Below are positions 21,548 through 33,535 of a stretch of 64,000 bases of DNA, piece by piece. The first letter of the stretch is position 1; the number at the start of each line of letters is the position of its first letter. The notes beneath the pieces were generated by a model that saw only the letters and a list, made by a program, of their open reading frames with translations, was not told where the DNA came from and did no database searches. A program made the translations under genes and the position numbers. The stretch is from Portunus trituberculatus (Eukaryota > Arthropoda > Malacostraca > Decapoda > Portunidae), in the NCBI RefSeq assembly GCF_017591435.1, contig NC_059268.1, positions 6,916,684-6,980,683 on the forward strand. The letters are read 5' to 3'.

Positions 21548-23002
21548 CTGATAGTGAAATTAAGTGGTAGATTAGCTGCTAATATTGCTAGATGAAAGTG
21601 AATTTATTGATTGCTGATTATGGCACTTATGTAAGAGTAAATAGTAAAGAAAGTTGAGAACATGATTGAAAGTAGATTATACAAGTGCATAATTAATAAA
21701 TTAATCAAGCAGTTGTTTCAAAGATTTGAATCCTGTCCATGGTCTGAGTGTAGGTTGAGCTTCCTCACTCGGGGCAACGGTTTCCTAGCGGGTGGGCTTT
21801 GAGATAGGAGGTATCCTTAAGTATCCCCTTTAGCCCATAAATTCCCGTGAAAAGCCTACATGGTATTAAAAAAAAGAAAAGAAAAGGAAGAACATGTACA
21901 AGAACATGGATTGGTAGAAATAGTGAACATAAAGCACTGAAGGATAACTTGGTTGGATAGATTCAGATATGAAAGGATCATTGGGCTATTTGCTGAACAC
22001 CTTTTAGTTATTGTAAAGTGCTTATATGGTGAGGTGTGACAAGAAGACTAAAACAGATTAGAGAAAATTATGTTGATTAATAAATTAGATCACGAAAATT
22101 GGAGGAAGAAATAAGAGGTGTGTGGTAATTGGTGATGAGGTTAAAGAGAAAAAGATATGGGAGAAGAAAGGGAGGTATTTAATGTAAAAAAATATGTAAT
22201 ATGAGAAAATGCATATTAATAATATCCTTATAATATTTTTTACTTTTCCATTATTTATGTATGTTTTGGAACATGCCATAAGTGTTGTTTGTATGGTTGC
22301 TTCAGACAGTTATGTCATAATCTACGAAATGTTTGAGTTGAAGAAATGGTATCCAAGTACTATCCACTTCGTCCATCCCTTTGTAGATTTTTCTATACAG
22401 TCTATTCTTCTGCATTTTTATATTTATTTCATTTGCATATAAATCTAAATCCATTGGGTTGTCAATTAGCACTGGTAATGCTTGCAGTTTATTCCACTTT
22501 CTTAACAGGGACCTGTTGTGACAGACAATGGAAATTTTATCCTTGACTGGGTGTTTGACAAGATCCATGACTGGGAGAAAGTGAACCAGCAAATCATGAT
22601 GATTCCAGGTGAGTTTCTCTTATACAGTACAGTGTTTGCTTCATTATTTATAAATATGTCACAGTGAATTATGTTCTTTTCACAAGTAGATGTATATTAT
22701 ACTTCAAAATCAAATGGAAAGAAATATTATTGTTGGAAGAGGAAGACAGCAAATATGACTATGATACAAAAGATATTCATTGTCACCTTTCACTATACTC
22801 ACTCCCTTGTTGGTGATGGAAGTTTGGATATAGTTTGTTATTACATTCTACACCCACAATTTTGAACTGAGTAGGTGATGCTATTCCTCAGCTAGTGGTT
22901 GTTTGTCTTACAGGTGTGGTGGAGACAGGCCTCTTTGTAGGCATGGCATCTACTGCTTACTTTGGGATGCAAGATGGGTCTGTAAAAGAGCGTCATGTTT
23001 AA
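16483..23002 (+). CDS. RPIA: Ribose-5-phosphate isomerase A
   Basis: Exons: 16483-16629, 18125-18185, 19166-19281, 20189-20322, 20708-20849, 22509-22608, 22914-23002 (TAA). All introns are GT-AG with matching phases and the product is 262 residues. The enzyme interconverts ribose-5-phosphate and ribulose-5-phosphate in the cytosolic non-oxidative pentose phosphate pathway. Visible motifs are GVGSGSTVV (about residues 55-63, phosphate/ribose binding), SFQARQLI, DGADEAD (about 114-120), KGGGGCQLQEKIV (about 127-139, with the catalytic Glu before KIV), MAYCPV and GPVVTDNGNFILDW. The tail MQDGSVKERHV resembles the vertebrate end. The ATG at 16483 follows a good acceptor (CTCTCTCCAG), so an upstream non-coding exon is possible. 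The first ~28 residues are not conserved, and MDKVESAKRAA at about 29 is a plausible alternative start. Confidence 0.95.
17515..17685. repeat. 55-bp minisatellite, three copies (RPIA intron 1)
   Basis: GTATATTATTTGTAGTTATA recurs at 17521, 17576 and 17631. The first two copies are identical; the third differs at a few sites (CAGTTACC, CCAGC). Confidence 0.92.
17849..17966. repeat. Foldback sequence in RPIA intron 1
   Basis: A perfect inverted 12-mer TCCTCTGATCTG / CAGATCAGAGGA at 17876-17887 and 17932-17943, extended on both sides with mismatches (CTATTTTCTTTC against GAGAAAATACAG) to arms of about 37 bp. It may be a small MITE. Confidence 0.6.
18909..19055. repeat. T run followed by ATT/ATC triplets
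   Basis: About 24 T, then ATT and ATC triplets with few interruptions, in RPIA intron 2. Confidence 0.95.
20885..21452 (-). mobile_element. Deleted mariner/Tc1-type element in RPIA intron 5
   Basis: The ends are inverted repeats of about 29 bp beginning CAGGGTGTTCGGAAAGTCAC, with TA on both sides. On the minus strand the remains of a transposase show QQDGATAHT (second catalytic Asp) and WPPRSLDLNPPDFYLWG (third). An in-frame TGA splits the two, and the N-terminal DNA-binding region is gone. At 568 bp it is less than half a full element and cannot be autonomous. A TA microsatellite follows at 21457-21545. Confidence 0.88.
21457..21545. repeat. (TA)n microsatellite
   Basis: Pure TA tract directly next to the TA target site of the mariner-type element. 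Confidence 0.96.
21725..21895 (+). mobile_element. SINE, family with CACTCGGGGCAACGG body
   Basis: Shares CTCACTCGGGGCAACGGTTT and the surrounding body with the full copy at 30088-30280. The downstream part (GGGCTTTGAGATAGGAGGTA, then TTTAGCCCATAAATTCCCG) matches the minus-strand copy at 63896-64000. It ends in an A-rich tail. Confidence 0.72.
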
Positions 23003-24670
23003 ATTCTAAGGTGACAGTAGCAACAACTTAACCTCTCAAATGGTAACCATACCACACAACTTATAATAATATATAGCAGTTGCTATTATTTTCTATAGTA
23101 TTTTTCTAAGTCTATATTTGTATATGTGTTTGAATTTAGAATAGTTTTGGGGAAATGGTTGAAATGTTATCCATTTATATATTTAGTTATCTACATATAT
23201 GTTAAACTTTATAAGGCAGAGACAGACAAGACATTATGTCTCATGTCATTGTAAGAATACAAATACAGAGAGAACAGTCTCTAATACCTTACAATCCGTC
23301 CCTTTTACTTACCCAGCTACAGTATATGGCCAAGCTTTCTCTCTCATACAAAAGGAGAAATAATAATATTAGTATCATTACTTATTCGTTTTTGTTCTGA
23401 GTTTTCCTCATTTTATGACTCGTCTACCAATGTAAAAGCACCTAAAAAAAGAAACTGCAGATGCATGTTCATCATTTATATTTTTAGCTTTTTGTTTGGC
23501 AGAATGAAAGGTATAGGATCACTCAGTAAAGGACATTGCCTACTTCATATTACTTATTACATTTTTTATTTATTTATTGATTTTTTTTTTACATGTAATG
23601 TATTCAATTACATACTATTATTTAAAATGATTATTGGTGTAATTATACATGTATGTGTATCATGTTGAATAATGAAATGAATAACAATAATGATTGGCAT
23701 GTATCCTATGTAGAAGGGATTTGTTCTAGGTGAACATCTTCTATATGATGGTCCTTAGATGGTCATGGGTGGGAGATGAGTATTGTTAACATGGAAGAGT
23801 GATTGTGTAACAGTAAATTAATAAATGATGGCCAAAAGAGAGAGGAACTGGCAACTCCTAAGCATTAGAGGATTATGTGGAAATATTAAGAGACTTGTTA
23901 GTCATAATTAATTTTGCAATATGATTTAACTGTTCCACCATGATAATCAATTTCAGAGGCACCTGTGGAATGTAATACTGCTGAATATCTTGTGTAAAAT
24001 GAAGCTAGATGTCATGCCAATGATTATGTACTACAGTGATTTAGGGAATACACTGTTGATGTTAATGGAGATAAGCCAAGAGAACAGTCGAGACCTTAAT
24101 TCACCTGAGTTACGGTGAATTGTAAAGAAAAACTTGAGAAAGCAGGAAAGCAGTTCATTATTAAAATTGAAGGTGGCTGCAGAAAAGATGTGGAACAACA
24201 CTTCAAGTGAACAACATAACTTATTTCAATAGACTGGAGGAGGATAAGAAGCTGTCCAGAAGAAGAGGGAAACAACAGATAGCATGGCAACTATTATCTT
24301 GTCTTTTATTTCTTGCATGAACTTTATGAAATATGTGCCTATTTTCATAATTCCAATTGTAGTGTTAATTCTCATGTATGAATTAAGCTCCCATCATCCT
24401 TTTAACCTGTCTCCAAGATCATTTGCATCCATGTACTATGCATAATACATATTTATTGCACTGTTTTTTAACCTTTCTGTCTATTTATTTGTTTATTTAT
24501 TTATTATTTATTTATTTTTACCTCATCAGTTAATTCTGTAACTTTTTAACAATATCCTTTCAGACCATGTTCCATATAATTTGTTACCTGTAATTTTAAT
24601 TGCTTAAGATTTTTTTCTTAATATTTTGATATTTTACGGTAACTCAGATGAAAATCTTTGAACATTAATG
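23003..24670. other. RPIA 3' flank, no gene seen
   Basis: AT-rich. The RPIA 3' UTR must start here, but no clear AATAAA lies close to the stop. I see no second gene or identifiable element. Confidence 0.4.
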
Positions 24671-24676
24671 ACTAAA

Positions 24677-24817
24677 GGCGTGCCAATTTGCGACTGAAAT
24701 TGTAAGTCGGTACCTTCCGACTGAATACCGGTGATTAGCGACTGGAGAAACCAGCCACAAAAGAAGAGGTGAATGGATACTTCTAGCGACTTGCAATTTC
24801 AGTCACAATTTGGCACG
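24677..24817. repeat. Foldback element, about 31-bp arms
   Basis: Left arm 24677-24709 contains GCGACTGAAATTGTAAGTCG. The right arm 24787-24817, read in reverse, contains GTGACTGAAATTGCAAGTCG. Arms pair with about three mismatches around a 77-bp loop that carries more GACT-type words. It lies 300 bp before the proposed first exon of the trihelix gene. Confidence 0.7.
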
Positions 24818-25122
24818 TGTGAACACGTATTTAACAAAATTGTTGGATTGCATGTTTGCCACAGTAATGAAGTATTACTGTGCCGATCCTTCAGTAATTA
24901 CTTTTGGTTGTTATTAAAAATTAAAGTTAATGAAAAAAAAGTACTGAATCCAAACTTCATTAAAACCTTCATGCAGCAACTTTCAAATCTGGCGGGTGGA
25001 CCAAATGGCCAGACAGTGGAAGCGTAGTGGCACCATCTTTAGCGCAGCATCCTACGGTTTCACCCCTAGTTTTCAATCTTGTCCACGACGGGTTGAGTTA
25101 GGGCCCCGCATCCCAGCACTCG

Positions 25123-25595
25123 ATGAACAAGAAAGGACCGAGGAAAAGTAAGGCATATAACCATTTTGACTATGGATCAGGGAAGGCGAAACAGCTATAC
25201 GCTCGGTTTAGCTACTTCAGCTACATGGCCGCCATAGAGAGCCGAAGTGGCAGGAGAACTCTGTCAGACTGTCATAAACTCCTTGGTCTGAAGACAATGC
25301 CGTGCCATCTTAGAAACCTCTCCGTTGGAGCAGAAATACGCTGTTAACTATTAATTTGCATATTCCCCTTGTGTTACAAAAGAGTATCGAGATATTGAAG
25401 TAGTGAGGAAAGACCGAGATCGATTTCAGCCGGTATTGTTTTTACCGAATATTATCTCTCTCTCTCTCTCTCTCTCTCTGATCGATTTACGTGCCGCTTT
25501 TCTCCTGTATGTGATTTGTATATATGTTTATCTGATGATTAGGAAGAGGCTGGTATGAACTGATCTTTTCTTTTGTGTTATATACTACAACAATA

Positions 25596-25634
<39 letters not shown>

Positions 25635-25655
25635 GTACATTAATGTTGAATGACG

Positions 25656-25699
<44 letters not shown>

Positions 25700-25762
25700 A
25701 TACTTATTCATGTACATTAATATTGGATGAACTTTTTTTTTTATATCCTGGATGGTCATGGA

Positions 25763-25828
<66 letters not shown>

Positions 25829-26072
25829 ATTAAGTATTTTTAATCCCTACAGAGCTATACATGATATTGAGGTCTATATGCCTTTTTTTTTTTTCTCTCA
25901 TGTACGGGGAAAAATAGGGTTTATATTGAAGACTAATGTAATTATTTACTGAGTTATTATTTATCCTTGTGCATTTATTTATCTATTTATACAGTATATA
26001 CAGTATATATTTATATTACCTTGTTATATGTAGGTATTATTTTTATCATTATTATTATTTTTATTATTTTAC

Positions 26073-26114
<42 letters not shown>

Positions 26115-26134
26115 CAATATTATTATTATCATTA

Positions 26135-26213
<79 letters not shown>

Positions 26214-26215
26214 CA

Positions 26216-26274
<59 letters not shown>

Positions 26275-26884
26275 TACATTATTATTATTATTATTGTTGT
26301 TTGTTAGGTATGGAAAGGTTATGTAAGTGTGTGTGAGCTCCTTGCCCCTGAGATATACTTAAACGTTTTGATTTATTTAGTAAAGTCTCATGGTTATTGG
26401 TTTGTATATAGTTGAGTGTGCTTGTGTTTTTCTTCAATATATTCCTTCAATTTCAAGTCCTTTAATCTAGTACAGTAATGGAAAATTAACTTGCAAATCA
26501 TGACAGGTGCTAGATTGTTGTCAGACTGGACTAATATGAAGGAAAAAGGTCAAACACTGGAAATGAATCAGAAATGTGAAATTTCTAACCACGACTACCT
26601 GTGAAGGATTACTGCAATATTTTCATGAAACACTGTTATTGTAAGATATCAATTTCAGTATATACACTTCCATATCCTCCTTGCAGTCCTGATCTCATCT
26701 TTTGAGTTTTTTTCTTTATTTTCTCTCTTCCCCTTAAATCAGAACATTCTAGAGGCATCAAATTTGACTGAATAGTATAAAATGTAAGATTTTAACATGG
26801 TCATAGAAGTGGAGACACTGCTTTTAAAAGTAAGTGAAGTTTTGTAGTCCATAAGATGAAAAGTAATATCATTAGGTAGCATGG

Positions 26885-26923
<39 letters not shown>

Positions 26924-28309
26924 TGTATGGGAAGCACTGTTCAGCTTCGGCCCATTAGTGGCATAGGCAATTTTATTTATAGTGGTACCCATATTAGGGC
27001 CCATATCACCACCCAAATTCATCTTGAGTGTAACCACCTAGAACCTGGGTATCATGGTGATATGTAGGTAACTTTAAACCACTCGACAAATGGCAAAGTG
27101 TTTTAAGGCTGTACGTGGTGGGATTCGAACCTACGCGTGGACGTCTACCCGATCCCACGCTCACCACCTTATCCACTATGCCACCGCCTCCCTTATATAA
27201 CGTTATGCTGGAAAGGACCTGGAAAATTTCAGAGGGCTGGATGGAAATTGTGTCACCCATTGGGAGGGGTGGCAGTAGTTGCCCTGACTTTCTGGCAGTG
27301 GGTGGGTGGAGCCTGGGCTAACATTGTTGGTAAAGTTAATCTTCTATTTGTGTATTGTTGACTTGTGGCTCTTATGTTATGTGACAAAGATGATCAAGAA
27401 GATTCTGTAATGTAGTAGCATTGTCTAGATGTAACAGATATGTATTGTATAAAAGGAGGTCTTGAGCCAGCACGAGTCATTGGGAATAAGAATCTGTAAG
27501 ATAGTGTGCAAATATGAAGTAAGTAGAAGAGCAGTGAGTCAGGAGGGAGAAGTCAGAATAAGAGTTGTAAGAAAAGGGGTAAACACAGAACACAGCATTA
27601 GACTTGTTGCTTTTGTAGGCAGTTTACTTGCACAAGATATTAAACTTTACAAGTTCTGCTTAAAGTATCCTTCTTTAATGATTGTTAGCAGTCTCTTGGT
27701 GATGATAATGTAGTACATGAACCCTGTGAGGAACAAACACATGCTCTGGTGTAACAATAACCTTAATTAAAGATTTCTAAGAACTTTCTGGTCATTCTTA
27801 TTGGTTTTGGTGTTATGTATGTACTTTGCAGTGTTCCCTGGTCTCTTAGAAGATCCTGAGAGCAGTCGGCGTGTTCACTGGGGCCATGGTGATGTGCTCA
27901 GTCTTGTAGAAAAAGTTGGTGAACACTGGCAGGAATTCTGCAATGGTGTCAGGAAGAAAAAATTTATTTGGAAGGACATTGCAGATGAGATGGGCCAGAA
28001 TGGTTTTGTTGTCAGTGGGGATGAATGTGACCGGAAGTGGAGAAATCTCAAGGTAATGCATATTCTCAATCTCTACCATTTATTTCAATTAGATATACGT
28101 ACATTATACAATAGCATCTATATTTCATTACTTGTTTGTTTATTATATAACTAAGACATGAAGTGATGTATGCAGTCTGAGAGCAAAGTTTGAAGAGCAC
28201 TGGTAAAAATTCTGCAATGGTGTCAGGAATAAAATTTCAGAGCTCTATATCGGATACAAAGTTACATATCTGAGTGGATATTGAGGCTGTGTATTCTTAC
28301 AAGGGGAAG

Positions 28310-28407
<98 letters not shown>

Positions 28408-31400
28408 ACTCAGATTCTAAGTATCTGCAGATCATTGAGTTTTAGGTATTAAATTGAGTAATGATTTTCTCAGTTTGGACATTAGTGGTGGTGAATACAG
28501 TTATATATCCAGGCAACATTCAGGATTTGACCAAAGAAACTCATCAAATCTCAATTTTCTTATTTTGTTCATACTGCTTTGAATTTTTTCACTCCATATT
28601 CTAGATCCGCTATTTGGCAGTATTGGAGAAGCAAATGAGTGGAGAGAAGTCTGCCCACCGGATTGACTATTTTGAAAAGATCCATGCCTTCCTCAATAAT
28701 GACCCTGTCACTTTGGCTTACTTGGAGCAGAGGTGTGTCTGGTTTAGTATTATTAATATAGCATACAGTAGCAATACATCTAACACCTGTTTTTCCAATG
28801 TAATTCAGATTCAATACAGAAGAGATAACACAGAATGCAAAAAATATTGGCAACACCACATATCCAATACAATTTTTAACCACCTCAAAGTAACCAAAAA
28901 TCTGAACAATTACTATGTCCAAGGCAAAAGCATAGTGTGTTTCTGACACAGGCAATCATATGTAATCATGACAACTCACTTTTTTGTCATGCACTACTGG
29001 TCAATGATCAACCTACCAATGAATTTGCCATTTTGTATTTCTTTTTTAAAGTTGTACTTTTGCAAGTATGAATTTTCTAAAGAAGGTGGATTTTGTATGT
29101 CATTGCAGAAGTGTTCAGCAGAAATGCAAGACCTCAGCAGACCAGAATGCTGAGAATGAAGAGGAGGAACCAGATTTAGATGATGGTAAACAGTAACCTT
29201 ACATAAACACAGAAGTCTAGATTAACATAACAGATTATTCACTGGAGGTATAAAACTTGCAGAGGGTTATAAGTAACTTTTTTTGAGTGACTTCTCTCAT
29301 CAGATGTAGTGTGTAATTATCAGTCATGTACAGTACATACCACACTTTTGTCAGCTAACATTACTTCATGGAGACACTCCACATCTACTAATCTTTAGTT
29401 TTGTGTTGCCACTAGCCTTATATAGGATGCATATTCAGATCACCTATACTCTTGTATAGTGGGGCTTACATTTCATCAATATATTGAAACTACAGATCAT
29501 GAATTTTGTTTCTTTATGAACATGTTCTGTTGATTGAATTATATGTGGTGCCATGTTTTATCTCTCTCTCTATCATGGCAGAAAGGTTTTGTACACACGT
29601 ATTGTATAATTTTCTTTTCTTTATGGCAGCAGGTATACTTGACTGGAGTGACAGAGCTGTGCAGCTGCTCCTGGACCTTCTATTGGAATTCAGGGATTGG
29701 TTCACTGACCAGGACAATAATTGGGATGACAGCACTATCTGGGAGGTCAGTGTTGAGAATGCTTCATTAAAGTGAATTAGCTATGATCCCATACTTGAGA
29801 TAATCTTTTAGTAGCCAAATGTTGTTGAAGAGATAAGGGAAGTATAGAAACAAAGTGAGAGTAGTTTAAGTAAAAAAATCTGAAGAATATGTTTGAATTA
29901 TTTGCAGAATGATGATTTTTTAAGTTTCTTTATTGATAGTAATTAATTTGAGGATGCCCAAGCAAGAGGTTTGTCATGACACTCCACAAGTGTCATGAGG
30001 GGAAAAGAATGAGAGTTATAAATGTTTTCCTCAAGAACAGATTTTCAAGTGTTTGATAAACCTTAAGGAGTGTCTAGAATACTTCCAGGGGCTGCCGTGG
30101 TGCAGTGGGACCGCGTGTGCTTTGTTGGCCTCAGGGTTCTCAAGCGCACGGGTTCAAATCCTGGCCATGGTCCAAGGTTAGGAAGGGCATCCACTCGGGG
30201 CAACAGTTCCCAAATGCCAAAACCAAAGTCCTCCTGACTCCTCTGTCAGGAGGCACCGTCCTAGCCATAACCGGACGTTATCTGAAAGTGTCTAGTATAA
30301 TTCCTGCAAGTCATGATCACATGAGCCTGCTACAATGTTTTACTTATGCTGTGCATGTCAATGGCCATACATAATGTTCATCTTTGTCAACATGCACCTT
30401 GGAACATTTCTTTCACAAAAAAATGGTTTTGCAATGGTTCATAGTAATACCATTCAAACCTTCTGCAAGTTCCTGTTGCTATATTTTGAGATGAAGATAA
30501 GATTTGATGCAAAAGATCTGTTTCACAAATCCTATTGTTGAACCATCAAAATAGGATTGTAGTTTGCTGGGCTTCCCAGTGATGAAATATTGTATTATAA
30601 CATTTTGATGGAATTGTGCAACACCCATTTCCTTGAACTGGGAGTTCTGGAAATGAGTCAGGGCAGAATCGGTTATATGTGTTATTGTACAGTACATCAC
30701 GAATTTTGATAATTTGTCTCTTTTCATGTTTTGTATTGTCAATGTTTATGAAATTTGAAGAATGACTCAAATTCTAAGAATATTTAGCAAACTTAGATAC
30801 AACCTGAATTTTTTGTAAATCTTGTTCTGATTATTGGGTTTCATCATTATATTGTGCATTGAATTCACAAACCACCAACATCTTTTGTTAACTCAATTCC
30901 AGACCATCTCAGAGCAAATGAAGCTGGAGGGCTACCAGCCATCTTCAGAACAGTGTTGTCACAAGTGGGCTTCATTGACTATGGAGTTTCAACATCACAA
31001 AACAGAGGCTGAGGCCACTGGGTCAGTACCACTTTGGCCATACTATACACGTGTCAGACATGTCCTGGCTCAGGTGGGAAGGCCAACTGTCAGCAAGGCC
31101 AACACATCAGTTACGCTTGAATCAGGTGAGAATAAATTTACCTAGTTTCTCAATTTTAGGCATTGGGGAGTTTCATCCTGACCATATACGTATATAGATA
31201 GAGGTACTTTGTCCATTTACCTTATAAGTAATTTTAACATTTTGCTGTCACCTTTTATTGATTAAATGTAAATTCATATCATCAACATCTTAATATCATT
31301 TGTCATATTTTACCACATGCCACTTCAGCCTTCATTCACTCTGTACTCTTTTCTTGCTTTCTTGGTGTGGAGAATGATTTTCATCCTTAATTGATTATCT

Positions 31401-32259
31401 TCAGAATATTTCTTACTTCCAGTAAAAGTTGTTAGGAGTGGTGTATGGATAATATCCATATTTATTTTTTTTTTTTTTTTATGAAACCACTAGAGAGTCA
31501 CACTTTGTTGGCTGACATATATTTTTCATATTAATAACCTACTTTTTGTGACTAATTTTCTGCAATTTTAGAAAAATTCTTAATCTATAATCTTAGAGGA
31601 AGATTCGTAATTACATAAATTTTCACATTTTTTAATGGGTCTGAACCTTATAAAAGATAAAAAATAATTAAAACAAATTTGATATGAATTTAGAGATACA
31701 TTCCATAGGTAAAGAAAAAACAATACTGTATATACTTATATGCACCTTTAAGTGACCTTCATTTCTTCAAGGTTCTAAAAAGTCTTTCAAACGAGGAATG
31801 AAAAGAACACGAAACAATACGAAGATGAAAGCAATACCTGTCTGCAAGCAAGAGATTCAGGATATTGACATTGTAGAGGAGCAAATTGAAGCTGATACTG
31901 CATATACAGAATTAGAGTTTCCAAAGGCACAGAAAGTTTCAGGTAGGCCTACTACAGCAGGCACAGTAAAGAATGCTTTGCAGCCAGGGGATATTAGGGA
32001 GGTCTGCCAACGTTTGGAGAACATAGAAGAGAACATGGCTATCTGCCGTCGCCTGGATCATTTGGAGGCTCAGTTGGATGGTGCAGCTGAACAGCGCCGA
32101 GCTCAACAGCAGACTAATACTCTTCTCAGCCAAGTTCTGACTGAGTTATCAGCACTGCGGCGCACTCTCAGCACAAGGCCTGTTCACAAGATACAGGATC
32201 CAACAGACCTGTCCTCTGGCATCACTATTGTTGTACCTCAGTCTCAACAGCTCCAGTGA
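25123..32259 (+). CDS. Double Myb/SANT-like (trihelix) DNA-binding protein
   Basis: Exons: 25123-25147 (proposed), 27832-28052, 28605-28732, 29109-29185, 29633-29745, 30903-31125, 31772-32259 (TGA), about 424 residues. All junctions are GT-AG and in phase. Two trihelix-type domains are visible. The first has HWGHGDVLSLVEKV, WKDIADEM and CDRKWRNLK, continuing into an F-E-K-I helix. The second has WSDRAVQLLLDLLLEF, TIWETISEQM and CCHKWASL. An acidic linker (NEEEEPDLDD) separates them. The basic segment KRTRNNTK may be a nuclear signal, and the last 100 residues form a Leu-rich coiled coil. It is probably a nuclear transcription factor. The first coding exon is inferred: the ATG at 25123 runs eight codons to a GTAAGG donor of the phase needed by the acceptor at 27831. 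AATAAA lies near 32440. No family member is recognised by name. Confidence 0.8.
25455..25826. repeat. Four (CT)n tracts in one intron
   Basis: CT tracts at about 25455-25480, 25598-25632, 25660-25697 and 25766-25825. TCATGTACATTAATGTTG and TCATGTACATTAATATTG occur between them, so the intervening unit is also repeated. Confidence 0.93.
26043..26303. repeat. (ATT)n microsatellite
   Basis: About 260 bp of ATT triplets with scattered ATC, TTG and single-base changes. Confidence 0.96.
26888..27197 (-). mobile_element. tRNA-derived SINE family B, copy 1
   Basis: On the minus strand the head GGAGGCGGTGGCATAGTGGA is followed by B box GGTTCGAATCCCACC, a body with ATACCCAGGTTCTAGGTGGT, and an A tail (30 T on the plus strand at 26888-26918). 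Further copies lie at 32770-33120 and 54100-54440. Confidence 0.85.
28312..28403. repeat. (TA)n microsatellite
   Basis: Pure TA tract in an intron of the trihelix gene. Confidence 0.97.
30088..30290 (+). mobile_element. tRNA-derived SINE with a long variable arm
   Basis: Head GGGGCTGCCGTGGTGCAGTG, then GGTTCTCAAGCGCAC and B box GGGTTCAAATCC. The wide A-to-B spacing suggests a class II (Leu/Ser-like) tRNA ancestor. The body CACTCGGGGCAACAGTTCCC is shared with 21725-21895. Confidence 0.75.
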
Positions 32260-33535
32260 AGATCCTAAATCTAGGGATGAAGAACCAAAGATCCAAACAC
32301 CCATATGCTATTATTGTTTGATATTCTAGATGAGTCTTTTGTACTGCACAAAATGATGTATATTTAGTAAAAAGAGTAATTTTGTACATGACTATTTATT
32401 CCAAAACAGGTACCTTATTTTTCAAAGAATTTTTATATAAATAAAATCTATATGATAAAACACTACAAAAAGAGACTATTTTCTTCACATTATGCTGATC
32501 ATTAAGTGTTCCCACATCCATTATTAAATCTCACCACCCATCACTCTTATTCTTCAAAGATGGAGATGTTCAGAAGTTCCACTACTCTTTTGGTTAGAAC
32601 ACAAAAACATAACAAAGTAAGGGAAGCTGCAAGAAGTCAGTAGGCCTACAAGCGAGTCCCTTTATGAAACATACCTATTTCTATCGATCTTCCCCATTAA
32701 TATGTCTAATCCTTTAAAGCTCTCCACTTCACTTTGGCACTCTGTGTCAAAACACCAAAAATCGTTATTGATTGTACTACTTATTTTTATTTATTTATTA
32801 TTTATTTTTTTTATGTTATGGCCTATAGCACTTGTAGGCATACTTGAAGAGTTTATGTGGGAAGTGTTGTTAAGTTTCTGTCCATTAGTGGCGCAGGCAA
32901 TTTTATTTATAGTGGTACCCATATTAGGGCCTATATCAGCACCCAAGTGCATCTTTGTTGTAACCACCTAGAACCTGGGTATTATGGTAGCATGTAGGTA
33001 ATTTTGAACCACTCAACAAATGCCATAGCTTCATAGCGGTATGTGGTGGGATTCCAAGCTACACATGGATGTCTGCCTGATCCCATGCTCACCATGTTAT
33101 CCACTACACCACCACCTCCCAATAGTATATGCTTTTCTCATAAATTTTGAACTGCTCCCAGAAACACCTAGTATTTGTCACTTTCAAGAACTTTCTAGCC
33201 TTACTATTTCTTGCCTTTGTTATAATCTATTTCAGCTTCATCAGGTATCATCCCACATATGCAAGAAAGAAAAAATTACTTAATGAAAGTCATGTAAAAT
33301 TTATTCAGTTATATAGTATAACTAATAAAATTATCATGATCAGTGAAGTAAAGATGTAAAAATCCTGGCCATGGATGAAAATAATTAATAATTAGAAAAT
33401 AATAATTACCAATGACCGGGACCTAGGTTATGTCTAAGACACTTCTGAGGAAGACAATGACTTATGGTTGTGATGACTGATGAATGAAAAGAAGTTAAGT
33501 AATTAGTTGGCATCAATCAAGTAATAACTGTGGAG
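32260..33535. other. Space between the converging trihelix and ERCC8 genes
   Basis: Holds the trihelix 3' UTR with AATAAA near 32440, a family B SINE at 32770-33120, and the ERCC8 3' UTR, where TTTATT near 33300 is AATAAA on the minus strand. No other gene is seen. Confidence 0.6.
32770..33120 (-). mobile_element. tRNA-derived SINE family B, copy 2
   Basis: Matches 26888-27197 through the body (GTAACCACCTAGAACCTGGG) and head, but the B box has drifted (GGGATTCCAAGCTACAC on the plus strand). The A tail is seen as T/ATTT runs at the left. Confidence 0.82.

Noticed and set aside
24773..25027. An 84-codon coding exon
   Set aside because: It starts inside the foldback repeat and has no family similarity or splice support.
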